A stretch of DNA of 64,000 nt from Roseburia sp. (GTDB lineage: Bacteria > Bacillota > Clostridia > Lachnospirales > Lachnospiraceae), in contig JAPFDX010000046.1 in the NCBI GenBank assembly GCA_026168605.1, positions 1 to 64,000 on the forward strand, read 5' to 3'. The position numbers were made by a program, and so were the translations under genes. This document shows, in pieces, positions 7,492-15,653 of this stretch (positions are counted from its first letter, which is position 1; every line of letters begins with the position of its first letter). The notes beneath the pieces are model-generated. The model made no database searches, had not been told where the DNA came from, and worked only from the letters and a program-made list of their open reading frames with translations.

Positions 7492-7524
7492 TGACTAATA
7501 TTTGACTAACATTTGACTAACAAA
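7492..7524. repeat. three 11-bp tandem repeats (candidate integrase arm sites)
   Basis: TGACTAATATT, TGACTAACATT and TGACTAACAAA follow each other exactly every 11 bp. Short direct repeats one helical turn apart, about 110 bp inside an attachment core, are typical arm-type sites for tyrosine integrases. Binding is inferred. Confidence 0.5.
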
Positions 7525-7636
7525 GTTATCATTTATGGGTTAAAAACACAAGAGTTAGAGAAAGTGACATTTCCAAGAATGGCTTAAAATCAAGGAAAAA
7601 TGATTGTGCTGATTGTGTATAAAAAAAGCAACATTA

Positions 7637-7678
7637 CTTTTAATCAAGTTGTCCGGGGTTCGAATCCCCGATGCCTCA
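7637..7678 (+). mobile_element. attachment site: 3' half of a tRNA-Lys(UUU) gene
   Basis: From 7637 the sequence reads CTTTTAA (Lys anticodon loop), the 3' side of the anticodon stem, variable loop, a perfect T arm (CGGGG TTCGAAT CCCCG) and acceptor strand ATGCCTC plus A. Upstream, CATTA cannot pair with the anticodon stem, so the 5' half of the tRNA is missing. This is the footprint of an element that integrated into tRNA-Lys, leaving a duplicated 3' half at its right end. The intact gene should be at the left end, outside the window. Confidence 0.85.
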
Positions 7679-7686
7679 TTAGAAAA

Positions 7687-7721
7687 AGAAATGTGACACT
7701 CATGTGTTGCATTTCTTTTTT
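7687..7721 (+). terminator. terminator of the tRNA-Lys locus
   Basis: AGAAATG and CATTTCT pair, with an inner ACAC/GTGT pair, and six T residues follow. This is the original terminator of the host tRNA transcription unit, now cut off from the intact gene. Confidence 0.7.
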
Positions 7722-7821
7722 ATGGTAAAGAGTCTCTTGTTGTGATAAGATATTAAATAGGATCAGCGAAAGCAGTCAGTGGTGATGATTCGTAATGCAG
7801 TGAATTGCTGGAGGGAACAGA

Positions 7822-8286
7822 ATGAATAAGCCAAGATATATGGAAGATTTATTTAAGATTATTTTTCTATGGCTGGGGATTGGATTTGTTGTGATGGGGA
7901 TGTTGGTTTTTTTCGGCATAATGCGCCCCACGGCAGATTCAGTTATGCAGGAGCCGGCGGAACTGGGAGCGGTTTTTCTAACATTTGGGATAGCTTTTGG
8001 CACTGTGTCTGCCGTCTTAAAGGGCATTGTATTTTTCAAGAATAAATTGCATGATAAATTGCTTATGGAGGGAACGAGACTTGACGGAGTGGTAGAAAGT
8101 GTGTATTTGCAGAAGCATACGCAGTATGGAAAGGAATCTCCATATAGAATTGTGTACAGTTACACTTATCTGGGGAAAGATTACCATCACAAAAGCTGTC
8201 TGCTATGGGAGAAGCCCGATTGCAGGGTGGGCGGTTCAATTACAGTGTATGCAAATAATCATGGAAGATCCATTATTCAGTTATAA
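7822..8286 (+). CDS. DUF3592-like membrane protein, 154 aa
   Basis: Two hydrophobic segments (residues about 10-33, IIFLWLGIGFVVMGMLVFF, and 48-70) are followed by a soluble beta domain with RIVYSYTYLGKDYHHKS and a late VGGSITVYAN motif, the layout of DUF3592 proteins. Function unknown. First host gene after the attachment site; GGAGGGAACAG precedes the start. It lies 21 nt before the acetyltransferase gene and may share its transcript. Confidence 0.65.
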   Translation: MNKPRYMEDLFKIIFLWLGIGFVVMGMLVFFGIMRPTADSVMQEPAELGAVFLTFGIAFGTVSAVLKGIVFFKNKLHDKLLMEGTRLDGVVESVYLQKHTQYGKESPYRIVYSYTYLGKDYHHKSCLLWEKPDCRVGGSITVYANNHGRSIIQL

Positions 8287-8307
8287 GGTGGAAGGTATCG
8301 CAATAAA

Positions 8308-8781
8308 ATGGAAACGATTGAACTGAGGAAAATGACAAGGCAGCTTTGTCACAGATTGTATAAGGGCTGGGAAAACGATGCTTCTATTTATATGGATATG
8401 ACACTGTTTCAGCCATTTGTGTACAATGAGGCAGCTATTAATAGGTATTTTGATTTAAAGAATGATTTTTCACGTATAATGTTTGCGATTATGCTTGCTG
8501 ACAATCCTATTGGAGAATTACAGTTAAAGAGAATTGACAGAGAAAAAAGGGAATGTACACTGAGTATCCATTTGCAGAACGATGCCGTAAAGGGACAAGG
8601 CTTTGGAACAGAAGCAGAACGTAAGGCAGTAAAATATGCGTTTGATAATTTGGGAATGGTTAGAGTTTATGCCGATACGATTATAAAAAATGTCAGAAGC
8701 CAGTATGTTCTGGAAAAAGTAGGATTTAAGTTTGTGCGGGAGGATAAGGATTTCCGGTACTATTGTATTGAGCGGAATTAA
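8308..8781 (+). CDS. GNAT-family N-acetyltransferase (RimJ/RimL type), 157 aa
   Basis: GNAT fold with the acetyl-CoA loop VKGQGFGTEAERKAVKYAF at about residues 94-112 and the C-terminal RVYADTIIKNVRSQYVLEKVGF segment typical of RimJ/RimL acetyltransferases. It would transfer acetyl from acetyl-CoA to an amino group. The substrate cannot be told; ribosomal protein termini or small molecules are both possible. Confidence 0.8.
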   Translation: METIELRKMTRQLCHRLYKGWENDASIYMDMTLFQPFVYNEAAINRYFDLKNDFSRIMFAIMLADNPIGELQLKRIDREKRECTLSIHLQNDAVKGQGFGTEAERKAVKYAFDNLGMVRVYADTIIKNVRSQYVLEKVGFKFVREDKDFRYYCIERN

Positions 8782-8807
8782 AAAGATCGGAGACTGGTGA
8801 ACGGCAG

Positions 8808-8853
8808 AGGGGCGGGACGAAAACCTAAAAGAATGGTTTTTGTCCCGCCCCTT
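8808..8853. terminator. strong bidirectional terminator
   Basis: AGGGGCGGGACGAAAACC pairs with GGTTTTTGTCCCGCCCCT across a short loop. It lies between the convergent acetyltransferase and rubrerythrin genes and could end both transcripts. Confidence 0.75.
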
Positions 8854-8882
8854 TACGATTATTTTACATGAAGCATTTTCGC

Positions 8883-9425
8883 TTAGTAGTTTTCACTTCT
8901 CACTTCGAAAAAGCTCTGCGGATGGTTACATACCGGACAAACCTCCGGAGCTTCCAGTCCTACGACTACATGACCGCAGTTGCGGCACTCCCACATGGTG
9001 ACACCGCTCTTTTTAAACACTTCCATTGCCTCGACATTGTGGAGCAGTGCGCGGTAGCGTTCTTCATGCAGTTTCTCGATCGCAGCGACGCCGCGGAACT
9101 GCGCGGCAAGCTCGTGGAAACCCTCCTCCTCGGCATCCTTTGCCATGCGCTCATACATATCTGTCCACTCTGCATTTTCGCCCTCGGCAGCGTGCAAAAG
9201 GTTTGTTGGGGTGTCGCCGAGCTCACCCAGTGCCTTGAACCATAATTTTGCGTGCTCTTTCTCATTGTCTGCCGTCTTTAAAAACAGCGCTGCGATCTGC
9301 TCATAGCCTGCCTTTTTTGCGACGGAGGCGAAGTAGGTGTACTTGTTTCTCGCCTGGGATTCGCCTGCAAATGCCTCCCAGAGATTTTTCTCGGTTTTTG
9401 TTCCTGCGTACTTGTTTTCTGCCAT
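8883..9425 (-). CDS. rbr: rubrerythrin, 180 aa
   Basis: N-terminal ferritin-like diiron domain with Glu ligands in [24 protein letters not shown] and IEKLHEERY, followed by a C-terminal rubredoxin-type iron site, CRNCGHV then CPVCNHP. Rubrerythrins reduce hydrogen peroxide in anaerobes using electrons from rubredoxin or NADH. The length is normal for the family. Divergent from the MarR gene, which suggests, but does not prove, shared stress control. Confidence 0.93.
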   Translation of the reverse strand: MAENKYAGTKTEKNLWEAFAGESQARNKYTYFASVAKKAGYEQIAALFLKTADNEKEHAKLWFKALGELGDTPTNLLHAAEGENAEWTDMYERMAKDAEEEGFHELAAQFRGVAAIEKLHEERYRALLHNVEAMEVFKKSGVTMWECRNCGHVVVGLEAPEVCPVCNHPQSFFEVRSENY

Positions 9426-9502
9426 TTGTGATCCCCTTTCGTATCAAAATATTCTATGAATAGTATAGCATAAAACAGCAGCAGGGAGAAGAAAAAATTG
9501 GA

Positions 9503-9546
9503 TTGACAGAAAGGAAACAGGACAGTATAATACTTTCTTGCAAGTA
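9503..9546 (+). promoter_or_regulatory. promoter and likely MarR operator
   Basis: TTGACA (9503-9508), 17 nt, TATAAT (9526-9531), a consensus sigma-A promoter. Directly after it lies TACTTTCTTGCAAGTA (9531-9546), an inverted repeat centred on CTTGCAAG that overlaps the start of transcription, a good place for MarR autorepression of the MarR-MATE operon. Confidence 0.7.
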
Positions 9547-9585
9547 TGATTTCGGACTAATGAGGTGGATGTAAGGAGGAGAGAG

Positions 9586-10029
9586 ATGGCAAGAGGATAC
9601 GCGGGGAAAGAGCTTCAAAAATATAACAGGCAGTATCGGGAGTTTGACGAGTTTTATCACAACATTGCAGTGGAAAGCGGGCTGTCGGAGAGCGCATTCT
9701 GGATCCTTTATACGCTGTGCGAGCAGGGAGAGGGGTGTCTGCAGCGGGACATCTGCGATGCGGCGTGTGTCAGCAAGCAGACGATTCATTCGGCGATCCG
9801 CAAGCTGGAGCAGGATGGCTGCCTTTACATGGAGTGCGGGCATGGGCGGGACAAACACATTTTTCTGACAGAGCGCGGGCGCGCGCTGGCGGAAGAAAAA
9901 ATACTTCCGGTGATGGGGATGGAAAATGCTGCGTTTGCGGCATTGGGGCAGGAGGAGAGCCGTGTGCTTTTGGATTTGACAGAGCGGTATTTACGGCTGC
10001 TCCAGGAACAGGCAGCGAAGGAAAAATGA
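9586..10029 (+). CDS. MarR-family transcriptional regulator, 147 aa
   Basis: Winged-helix domain at about residues 30-105: WILYTLCEQGEGCLQRDI, then VSKQTIHSAIRKLEQDG and the wing GRDKHIFLTERG. I chose ATG 9586 (AAGGAGGAGAG upstream) over the GTG at 9565, which would place the ribosome binding site inside the gene. It probably represses itself and the MATE pump 25 nt downstream and responds to a compound exported by that pump. Confidence 0.85.
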   Translation: MARGYAGKELQKYNRQYREFDEFYHNIAVESGLSESAFWILYTLCEQGEGCLQRDICDAACVSKQTIHSAIRKLEQDGCLYMECGHGRDKHIFLTERGRALAEEKILPVMGMENAAFAALGQEESRVLLDLTERYLRLLQEQAAKEK

Positions 10030-10054
10030 GACAGAAAGGATGGAGAGACTTCGA

Positions 10055-11386
10055 ATGAATATACAGTTATCCGAACATTTTAATTACAGAAAGCTGGGGC
10101 AGTTTACCCTGCCGACAATCACGATGATGATCGTGACATCACTTTACAGCGTGATCGATGGAATTTTTGTGTCAAATGTGCTTGGAAGCGAGGCATTTGC
10201 TTCCGTCAATCTGATCTTTCCGTTTCCGATGATGCTGGGAGCGGTGGGATTTATGATCGGAACGGGAGGAAGCGCGCTGGTATCGATGACGCTTGGCGAG
10301 GGAAAGGAAAGAAAAGCAAATGAGTACTTTTCGATGCTGATCGCGTTTGTCAGCGTTGTCGGTGTGATTTTGACTGTGGGCGGGATCGCGGTGATCCGCC
10401 CGGTATCCGTGCTGCTTGGAGCAGAGGGGGAGCTGCTCGAAGGATGTGTGGTCTACGGAACGGTGCTCATGCTGGGACTGGTGCCATTTATCCTGCAGGG
10501 GGCTTTTGCAAGCTTTCTGGTGACAGCGGAGCGTCCCAAACTTGGGTTAAAAATTTCCATAGCGGCAGGAATCACCAATATGGCGCTGGACTATCTTTTT
10601 ATTTATGTGTTCCGGTGGGGACTGCCGGGTGCAGCGGCGGCAACGGTGATCGGTCAGATGGTGGGAGGTGTGATCCCGCTGGTCTTCTTTTTCTGCAAGA
10701 ATGGAAGCCCATTGCGTCTGGTACGTTTCCGGTTTGAATGGACACCGATCGTAAAAAGCTGCGTGAACGGTTCGTCGGAGATGCTCACAAATCTGTCGAT
10801 GTCTCTTTTAAATATGTTGTACAATTTACAGTTGATGAAGCTTGTCGGGGAGAACGGCGTTTCCGCGTACGGGATCATTATGTATGTGTCGTTTATTTTT
10901 ACGGGGACGTATCTGGGATATTCGCTTGGGATCGCGCCGGTTATCGGCTATCATTACGGCGCGGCGAATAAGAAAGAATTGCAGAGTCTGTTGAGAAAAA
11001 GTCTGTTTCTGATCGCGACCGTCGCCATCGGGCTGACAGCGTTATCGGAGGTGCTGGCGGGCAGCCTCGCCGGAATATTTGTCTCTTATGACGCCGAACT
11101 TATGGAGATGACAACGGTTGCCATACAGATTTATTCCCTATCCTACCTCATCAGTGGGTTTAATATTTTTGGCTCGGCGTTTTTTACGGCGCTGAACAAC
11201 GGACCGGTGTCGGCGCTGATCTCGTTTGTGCGGACGCTTTTTTTCCAGATCGTGATGATACTGGTGCTGCCGGCACTTTTCGGGTTGAATGGCGTGTGGT
11301 TTGCGGTCGTGGCAGCGGAGGCGCTGACGCTCGTGGTCACGGTGGTATGTTTTCTGGTAAACAGAAAAAAATATCAGTATTTTTGA
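10055..11386 (+). CDS. MATE-family efflux transporter, 443 aa
   Basis: About twelve membrane helices in two MatE halves; the first half has TSLYSVIDGIFVSNVLGSEA, the typical MATE loop 1, and FPFPMMLGAVGFMIGTGGSA. MATE pumps export drugs or metabolites using sodium or proton gradients. I chose ATG 10055 (GGAGAG 7 nt upstream) over ATG 10040. Operon with the MarR gene. Confidence 0.9.
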   Translation: MNIQLSEHFNYRKLGQFTLPTITMMIVTSLYSVIDGIFVSNVLGSEAFASVNLIFPFPMMLGAVGFMIGTGGSALVSMTLGEGKERKANEYFSMLIAFVSVVGVILTVGGIAVIRPVSVLLGAEGELLEGCVVYGTVLMLGLVPFILQGAFASFLVTAERPKLGLKISIAAGITNMALDYLFIYVFRWGLPGAAAATVIGQMVGGVIPLVFFFCKNGSPLRLVRFRFEWTPIVKSCVNGSSEMLTNLSMSLLNMLYNLQLMKLVGENGVSAYGIIMYVSFIFTGTYLGYSLGIAPVIGYHYGAANKKELQSLLRKSLFLIATVAIGLTALSEVLAGSLAGIFVSYDAELMEMTTVAIQIYSLSYLISGFNIFGSAFFTALNNGPVSALISFVRTLFFQIVMILVLPALFGLNGVWFAVVAAEALTLVVTVVCFLVNRKKYQYF

Positions 11387-11389
11387 CGA

Positions 11390-11418
11390 TTGTTTTTTGA
11401 GGATCCGGGGAGTATGAT
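11390..11418 (+). promoter_or_regulatory. possible promoter of the second MATE gene
   Basis: TTGTTT (11390-11395), 17 nt, TATGAT (11413-11418), placed in the 66-nt gap between the two MATE genes. Confidence 0.45.
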
Positions 11419-11452
11419 AGGAGGAAACGAACGGGAAAGGTTGTAGGATAGG

Positions 11453-12802
11453 ATGCAGCAGGAAAATACACAGTACAGAAAAATGACGGAGACCCCGGTG
11501 CCAAAGCTGATCATCATGCTTGGGATCCCAACGACGATCAGTATGCTTGTCACGAATATCTATAATATGGCGGACACCTACTTTGTGGGAAAACTTGGGA
11601 CAAGCGCGTCGGGGGCAGTCGGCATCGTTTTCGGTCTCATGGCGCTCATCCAGGCATTCGGGTTTATGTTTGGGCACGGGGCGGGAAGCATCATTTCCAG
11701 AAGGCTGGGCGCGAAGGATGTGGAGAGCGCCTCGCGGTTTGCATCCACAAGCTTTTTTTGTTCACTGGCTGCGGGAGGTCTGATCGCGGTAAGCGGGTTT
11801 TTGTTTCTGGAGCCGCTCGTCAGACTTCTGGGGAGTACGGACACGATCCTGCCGTATGCAAAGACCTACGCGGGATTCATCCTCGCGGCGGCGCCGTTTA
11901 TGGCGAGCAGTTGTGTGCTCAACAATATTTTGCGGTATGAGGGGCGCGCGGTGTTTGCAATGGTCGGACTGACGACGGGAAGTATTTTGAATATTTTTGG
12001 AGACTGGCTTTTGATGGAAAAAGCGGGGTTTGGCATTGAGGGAGCGGGGATCGCGACCGCCGTGTCTCAGACCATCAGTTTTTTTATCCTGCTGTTGATG
12101 TTCCTGCGAGGAAAGACACAGAGCCGTATTTCGGTGAAGAATCTGACGTGGGAGTTTTCGGATGTTGCGCTGATCTGCAAGACCGGATTGCCGAGCCTGA
12201 TGCGGCAGGGGCTTTCCAGCATCTCAACGATGGTGTTAAACGGACAGGCAGGTATCTATGGGGATGCGGCAGTCGCGGCGATGTCGATCGTCAACCGTAT
12301 CTGCTTCTTCCTTTTTTCAATCGGTCTTGGGATTGGTCAGGGCTTCCAGCCGGTGGCAGCGTTCAATTACGGCGCGAAAAAGTACGACCGTGTGCGAAAG
12401 GGATTTTTCTTTACGCTGGGAGCGGGAGAAGTGTTGCTCGGCAGCGTGGCAGTGATCGGAATGTTTGTTCCGGGGCAGCTTGTGGCATTTTTCAGAAATG
12501 ATCCGGAGGTGATCGCTATCGGCAGCGTTGCGCTGACGGCGCAGTTGATCGCATTGTTTTTCCAGCCGCTTTCCATCTGTGCGAATATGATGTTCCAGAG
12601 TATCGGGGAGAATAAAACGGCGACATTTTTATCCATGTTGAGAAGCGGGCTTTATTTCGTGCCTGTTATTTTGCTGTTTTCACAGATGTTTGGCTTATTT
12701 GGAATTGAGATCGCGCAGACCGTCGCGGATATTCTGGCATTTTTTACGGCGCTGCCGTTTACCGTGAGATTTTTGCGGCAGCTAAAGCAAAAAAATGATT
12801 GA
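11453..12802 (+). CDS. second MATE-family efflux transporter, 449 aa
   Basis: Twelve-helix MATE protein with NIYNMADTYFVGKLGTSASG at the usual first-loop position and GHGAGSIISRRLGAKD. It is a different subfamily from the first pump rather than a recent duplicate, since the two proteins share little beyond the MATE signatures. It may be co-expressed with the MarR unit or use its own weak promoter. Confidence 0.9.
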   Translation: MQQENTQYRKMTETPVPKLIIMLGIPTTISMLVTNIYNMADTYFVGKLGTSASGAVGIVFGLMALIQAFGFMFGHGAGSIISRRLGAKDVESASRFASTSFFCSLAAGGLIAVSGFLFLEPLVRLLGSTDTILPYAKTYAGFILAAAPFMASSCVLNNILRYEGRAVFAMVGLTTGSILNIFGDWLLMEKAGFGIEGAGIATAVSQTISFFILLLMFLRGKTQSRISVKNLTWEFSDVALICKTGLPSLMRQGLSSISTMVLNGQAGIYGDAAVAAMSIVNRICFFLFSIGLGIGQGFQPVAAFNYGAKKYDRVRKGFFFTLGAGEVLLGSVAVIGMFVPGQLVAFFRNDPEVIAIGSVALTAQLIALFFQPLSICANMMFQSIGENKTATFLSMLRSGLYFVPVILLFSQMFGLFGIEIAQTVADILAFFTALPFTVRFLRQLKQKND

Positions 12803-12827
12803 CAGCGCAGATGGAAAGCTGTATCAT
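12799..12827 (+). promoter_or_regulatory. promoter of the DAHP synthase gene
   Basis: TTGACA (12799-12804), 17 nt, TATCAT (12822-12827). The -35 overlaps the stop codon of the MATE gene. I saw no T-box or tryptophan/tyrosine attenuator in the 90-nt leader. Confidence 0.7.
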
Positions 12828-12913
12828 ACTAACAATAGTTTTGCACTGTGATGTATTGAAGTGCAAGAGTGAATATGCCACAATCAGGCGTGGAATATGG
12901 AGGATAGACAGGT

Positions 12914-13966
12914 ATGGAAATGGAGATGGAATTTTTAAGAAAGCTGCCGACGCCGAAGGAACTGAAGGAGCAGTATCCGGTGGATGCGCAGATCGTGGCG
13001 GCAAAGGCGAAACGCGACGAGGAGATCCGCGATATTTTTGAGGGGAAGTCGGATAAGCTGCTCCTGGTGATCGGACCGTGTTCGGCGGATCACGAGGACG
13101 CGGTGATCGATTATATTTCAAGGCTGCGCGAGGTGCAGGAGAAGGTCGGGGAGAAGATTTTTATTATCCCGCGCATCTACACGAACAAGCCGCGGACGAT
13201 CGGCGTCGGCTACAAGGGGATGCTGCACCAGCCGAACCCGGAGAAGGAAGCGGATATGCTAAAGGGGATCATCGCGATCCGTCAGCTTCACAAGCGCGCG
13301 ATCGAGGAGACGGGCTTTACCTGTGCGGATGAGATGCTCTATCCGGAGAACCACAGATATTTGTCAGATCTGTTGTCCTACGTCGCGGTGGGTGCGCGGT
13401 CGGTGGAGGATCAGCAGCACCGTCTGACGGCGAGCGGTCTGGGGATTCCGGTCGGCATGAAGAATCCGACCGGAGGAGATATTTCCGTTATGATGAATTC
13501 GATCATTGCGGCGCAGAACGGACACACCTTTCTCTATCGCGGATGGGAGGTAAAGACGACGGGAAATCCGCTCACACACGCGATTTTGCGCGGCTATGTG
13601 GATAAATTCGGGCGGAACATCCCGAATTATCATTACGAGGATTTGCAGAATCTGCTGGAGCATTACGAGGACGCCAATTCCTCCCAGAAGAACGGGCTTG
13701 CTAATCCGGCGGTGATCATAGATACGAACCACTCCAATTCGGGAAAGCAGTTTCTGGAACAGATCCGTATCAGTAAAGATATTATGCACAGTTGTAAAGT
13801 ATCAAAGGATATTCACAGACTGGTCAAGGGTCTGATGATCGAGAGCTATATCGAGGACGGTGCGCAGAAGGTCGGCGAGGGCTGCTATGGAAAGTCGATC
13901 ACAGATCCGTGCCTGGGCTGGGAAAAGACGGAAAAGCTGATCTGTGAGCTGGCAGAATTGTGGTAA
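12914..13966 (+). CDS. aroF: 3-deoxy-7-phosphoheptulonate synthase (DAHP synthase, class I), 350 aa
   Basis: Joins phosphoenolpyruvate and erythrose 4-phosphate, the first step of the shikimate pathway. Shows GPCSADH at residues 54-60, IPRIYTNKPRTIGVGYKGM, GARSVEDQQHR, GMKNPTGGD, DTNHSNS and the C-terminal SITDPCLGWEKTE, all diagnostic of the AroF/G/H family. No separate chorismate-mutase or ACT domain is fused. No other aromatic-pathway gene is next to it. The exact paralogue letter cannot be decided from sequence alone. Confidence 0.93.
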   Translation: MEMEMEFLRKLPTPKELKEQYPVDAQIVAAKAKRDEEIRDIFEGKSDKLLLVIGPCSADHEDAVIDYISRLREVQEKVGEKIFIIPRIYTNKPRTIGVGYKGMLHQPNPEKEADMLKGIIAIRQLHKRAIEETGFTCADEMLYPENHRYLSDLLSYVAVGARSVEDQQHRLTASGLGIPVGMKNPTGGDISVMMNSIIAAQNGHTFLYRGWEVKTTGNPLTHAILRGYVDKFGRNIPNYHYEDLQNLLEHYEDANSSQKNGLANPAVIIDTNHSNSGKQFLEQIRISKDIMHSCKVSKDIHRLVKGLMIESYIEDGAQKVGEGCYGKSITDPCLGWEKTEKLICELAELW

Positions 13967-13989
13967 AAAGGGAAAAGGCGGGAGATGTT

Positions 13990-14661
13990 ATGTATCGCAT
14001 TTTGGTGGTGGAGGACGATGAGATCATTGCGCGCAGCGTGAGACGTCATCTGGAGAGCTGGGACTATGAGGTGGCGTGCGTGGAGGATTTTGCCAATGTC
14101 ATGGTGGAATTTTCGGAGTTCGCGCCACAGCTTGTGCTGATGGATATCAAGCTCCCGTTTTTTAACGGGTATCACTGGTGCACGGAAATCCGCAGGATTT
14201 CCAAAGTGCCGGTGATCTTTTTGTCCTCGGCGTCGGACAATATGAATATTGTCATGGCGGTCAATCTGGGCGGCGACGATTTTATCGCAAAGCCGTTTGA
14301 CCTGGATGTGCTGACGGTGAAGGTGCAGGCGATGCTGCGCCGCACCTATGATTTTTCCGGGGAGAGCAGCGTGATCTCGTGCCGGGGCGTGCTGCTGCAT
14401 CCGGCGGAGGCGGCGGTGTCGTACGGGGAGGAGCGGCTGGAGCTGACGAAGAATGAGCTTCGCATTTTACAGACGCTGATGGAGAATAAGGAAAAGGTCG
14501 TTTCGCGCGAGATGCTGATGGAAAAATTGTGGGAGAGTGACAGCTTTGTGGATGAAAATACGCTTACCGTCAATGTGAACCGCCTGCGCAGGAAACTGGA
14601 CGGCATCGGGCTGGGTGATTTTATTGTGACAAAGAAAGGGATCGGTTACCGCGTCGGGTAG
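13990..14661 (+). CDS. OmpR-family response regulator (BceR-type), 223 aa
   Basis: Receiver domain at residues 1-120 with acidic pair EDD (8-10), phospho-acceptor Asp52 in LMDIKLPF and Lys in AKPFD, then an OmpR/PhoB winged helix (residues about 130-223; LTKNELRILQTLMENKEKVV). I chose ATG 13990 with GGCGGGAG upstream. It pairs with the kinase 8 nt downstream. The family controls ABC transporters that protect against cell-wall antibiotics; the matching transporter is probably the one at 20995-23850. Confidence 0.9.
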   Translation: MYRILVVEDDEIIARSVRRHLESWDYEVACVEDFANVMVEFSEFAPQLVLMDIKLPFFNGYHWCTEIRRISKVPVIFLSSASDNMNIVMAVNLGGDDFIAKPFDLDVLTVKVQAMLRRTYDFSGESSVISCRGVLLHPAEAAVSYGEERLELTKNELRILQTLMENKEKVVSREMLMEKLWESDSFVDENTLTVNVNRLRRKLDGIGLGDFIVTKKGIGYRVG

Positions 14662-14669
14662 AGAGAAAA

Positions 14670-15653
14670 ATGGGAAAAGTACGTTTTTTTGACTATGTCA
14701 GGGCAAATCTCAAATGGCTGCTGGCGCTCGCCTTTTGCGGGATGGTGATGGCGGTGATCCTGATACTGAATCATGTCCCGAATGGGGAGATCCTGTACGG
14801 GCTGCTGCTGTGCGCTGTTCTGTGCATATGTGTTGTGGCAGCGGATTACTGTGCCTGCCGCAGAAGATGCCGGAAACTTGCGGAGTTCCGGGCGGCGGTG
14901 GAGGTTTCGCTGGACGGGCTTACAGAGTGCAGTCACCCGGTGGAGCAGCAGTATCAGGAGCTGCTGCGGACACTGTCTGACGCAAAGCAGGAGCTTGAGC
15001 GGCAGGCAGGGCAGCGGGAGAGGGAACAGACCGAGTACTATACGATGTGGGTGCACCAGATCAAAACGCCGATTGCGGCGTTAAAGCTGCTGTTGGAGGA
15101 GGAAAAGGATGCGGGTGAGCTGCGGCAGGAGGAGCTGTCTGAGCTTTTCCGGATTGAGCAGTATGCGGAGATGGCGCTCGGCTATACGCGGTTGAAATCC
15201 GAGAGCACGGACTTTGTTTTTCGGAGGCTTAAGCTGGATGATGTGATACGGGAGGCTGTGCGCAAGTATGCAAAGCAGTTTATCCGCAAGAAGATCAGCC
15301 TGCACTATGAGCCCACGGGACAGATGGTGCTTACGGACGAGAAGTGGCTTGGTTTTGTGCTCGGGCAGTTGTTATCCAACGCACTGAAATATACGCCCCG
15401 GGGGAGCATCACGATCTCCATGGAGGATCACAGTCTGCGGATTTTTGACACGGGCATCGGGATTCGGGAGGAGGACCTGCCGCGTGTCTGCGAGATGGGG
15501 TACACCGGCTACAATGGGCGCGCCGAGAAACGTTCCACGGGGATTGGGCTGTATCTGTGCAGCAGTATTTTAAAGAAACTGGGGCACGGATTTTCGATTA
15601 CCTCGGAGGAGGGGAAGGGGACGTGCGTGTCCATTACATTTGAGGATTTGTAG
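14670..15653 (+). CDS. intramembrane-sensing histidine kinase (BceS-type), 327 aa
   Basis: Two close membrane helices (about 14-33 and 42-61) with almost no extracellular loop, then a dimerisation helix with the phospho-acceptor His129 in YYTMWVHQIKTPIAALK and an ATPase domain with the N box (LLSNALKYTPRG), DTGIGI and TGIGLYLC. This is the BceS architecture, in which the partner ABC transporter does the sensing. Its last 20 bp overlap the convergent esterase gene. Confidence 0.9.
   Translation: MGKVRFFDYVRANLKWLLALAFCGMVMAVILILNHVPNGEILYGLLLCAVLCICVVAADYCACRRRCRKLAEFRAAVEVSLDGLTECSHPVEQQYQELLRTLSDAKQELERQAGQREREQTEYYTMWVHQIKTPIAALKLLLEEEKDAGELRQEELSELFRIEQYAEMALGYTRLKSESTDFVFRRLKLDDVIREAVRKYAKQFIRKKISLHYEPTGQMVLTDEKWLGFVLGQLLSNALKYTPRGSITISMEDHSLRIFDTGIGIREEDLPRVCEMGYTGYNGRAEKRSTGIGLYLCSSILKKLGHGFSITSEEGKGTCVSITFEDL

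Noticed and set aside
7600..7680. Complete tRNA-Lys gene
   Set aside because: Only the part from the anticodon loop onward is present; the 5' half does not match and cannot pair.
12828..12913. T-box or tryptophan-type attenuator before DAHP synthase
   Set aside because: Too short, no T-box sequence, no antiterminator/terminator pair.
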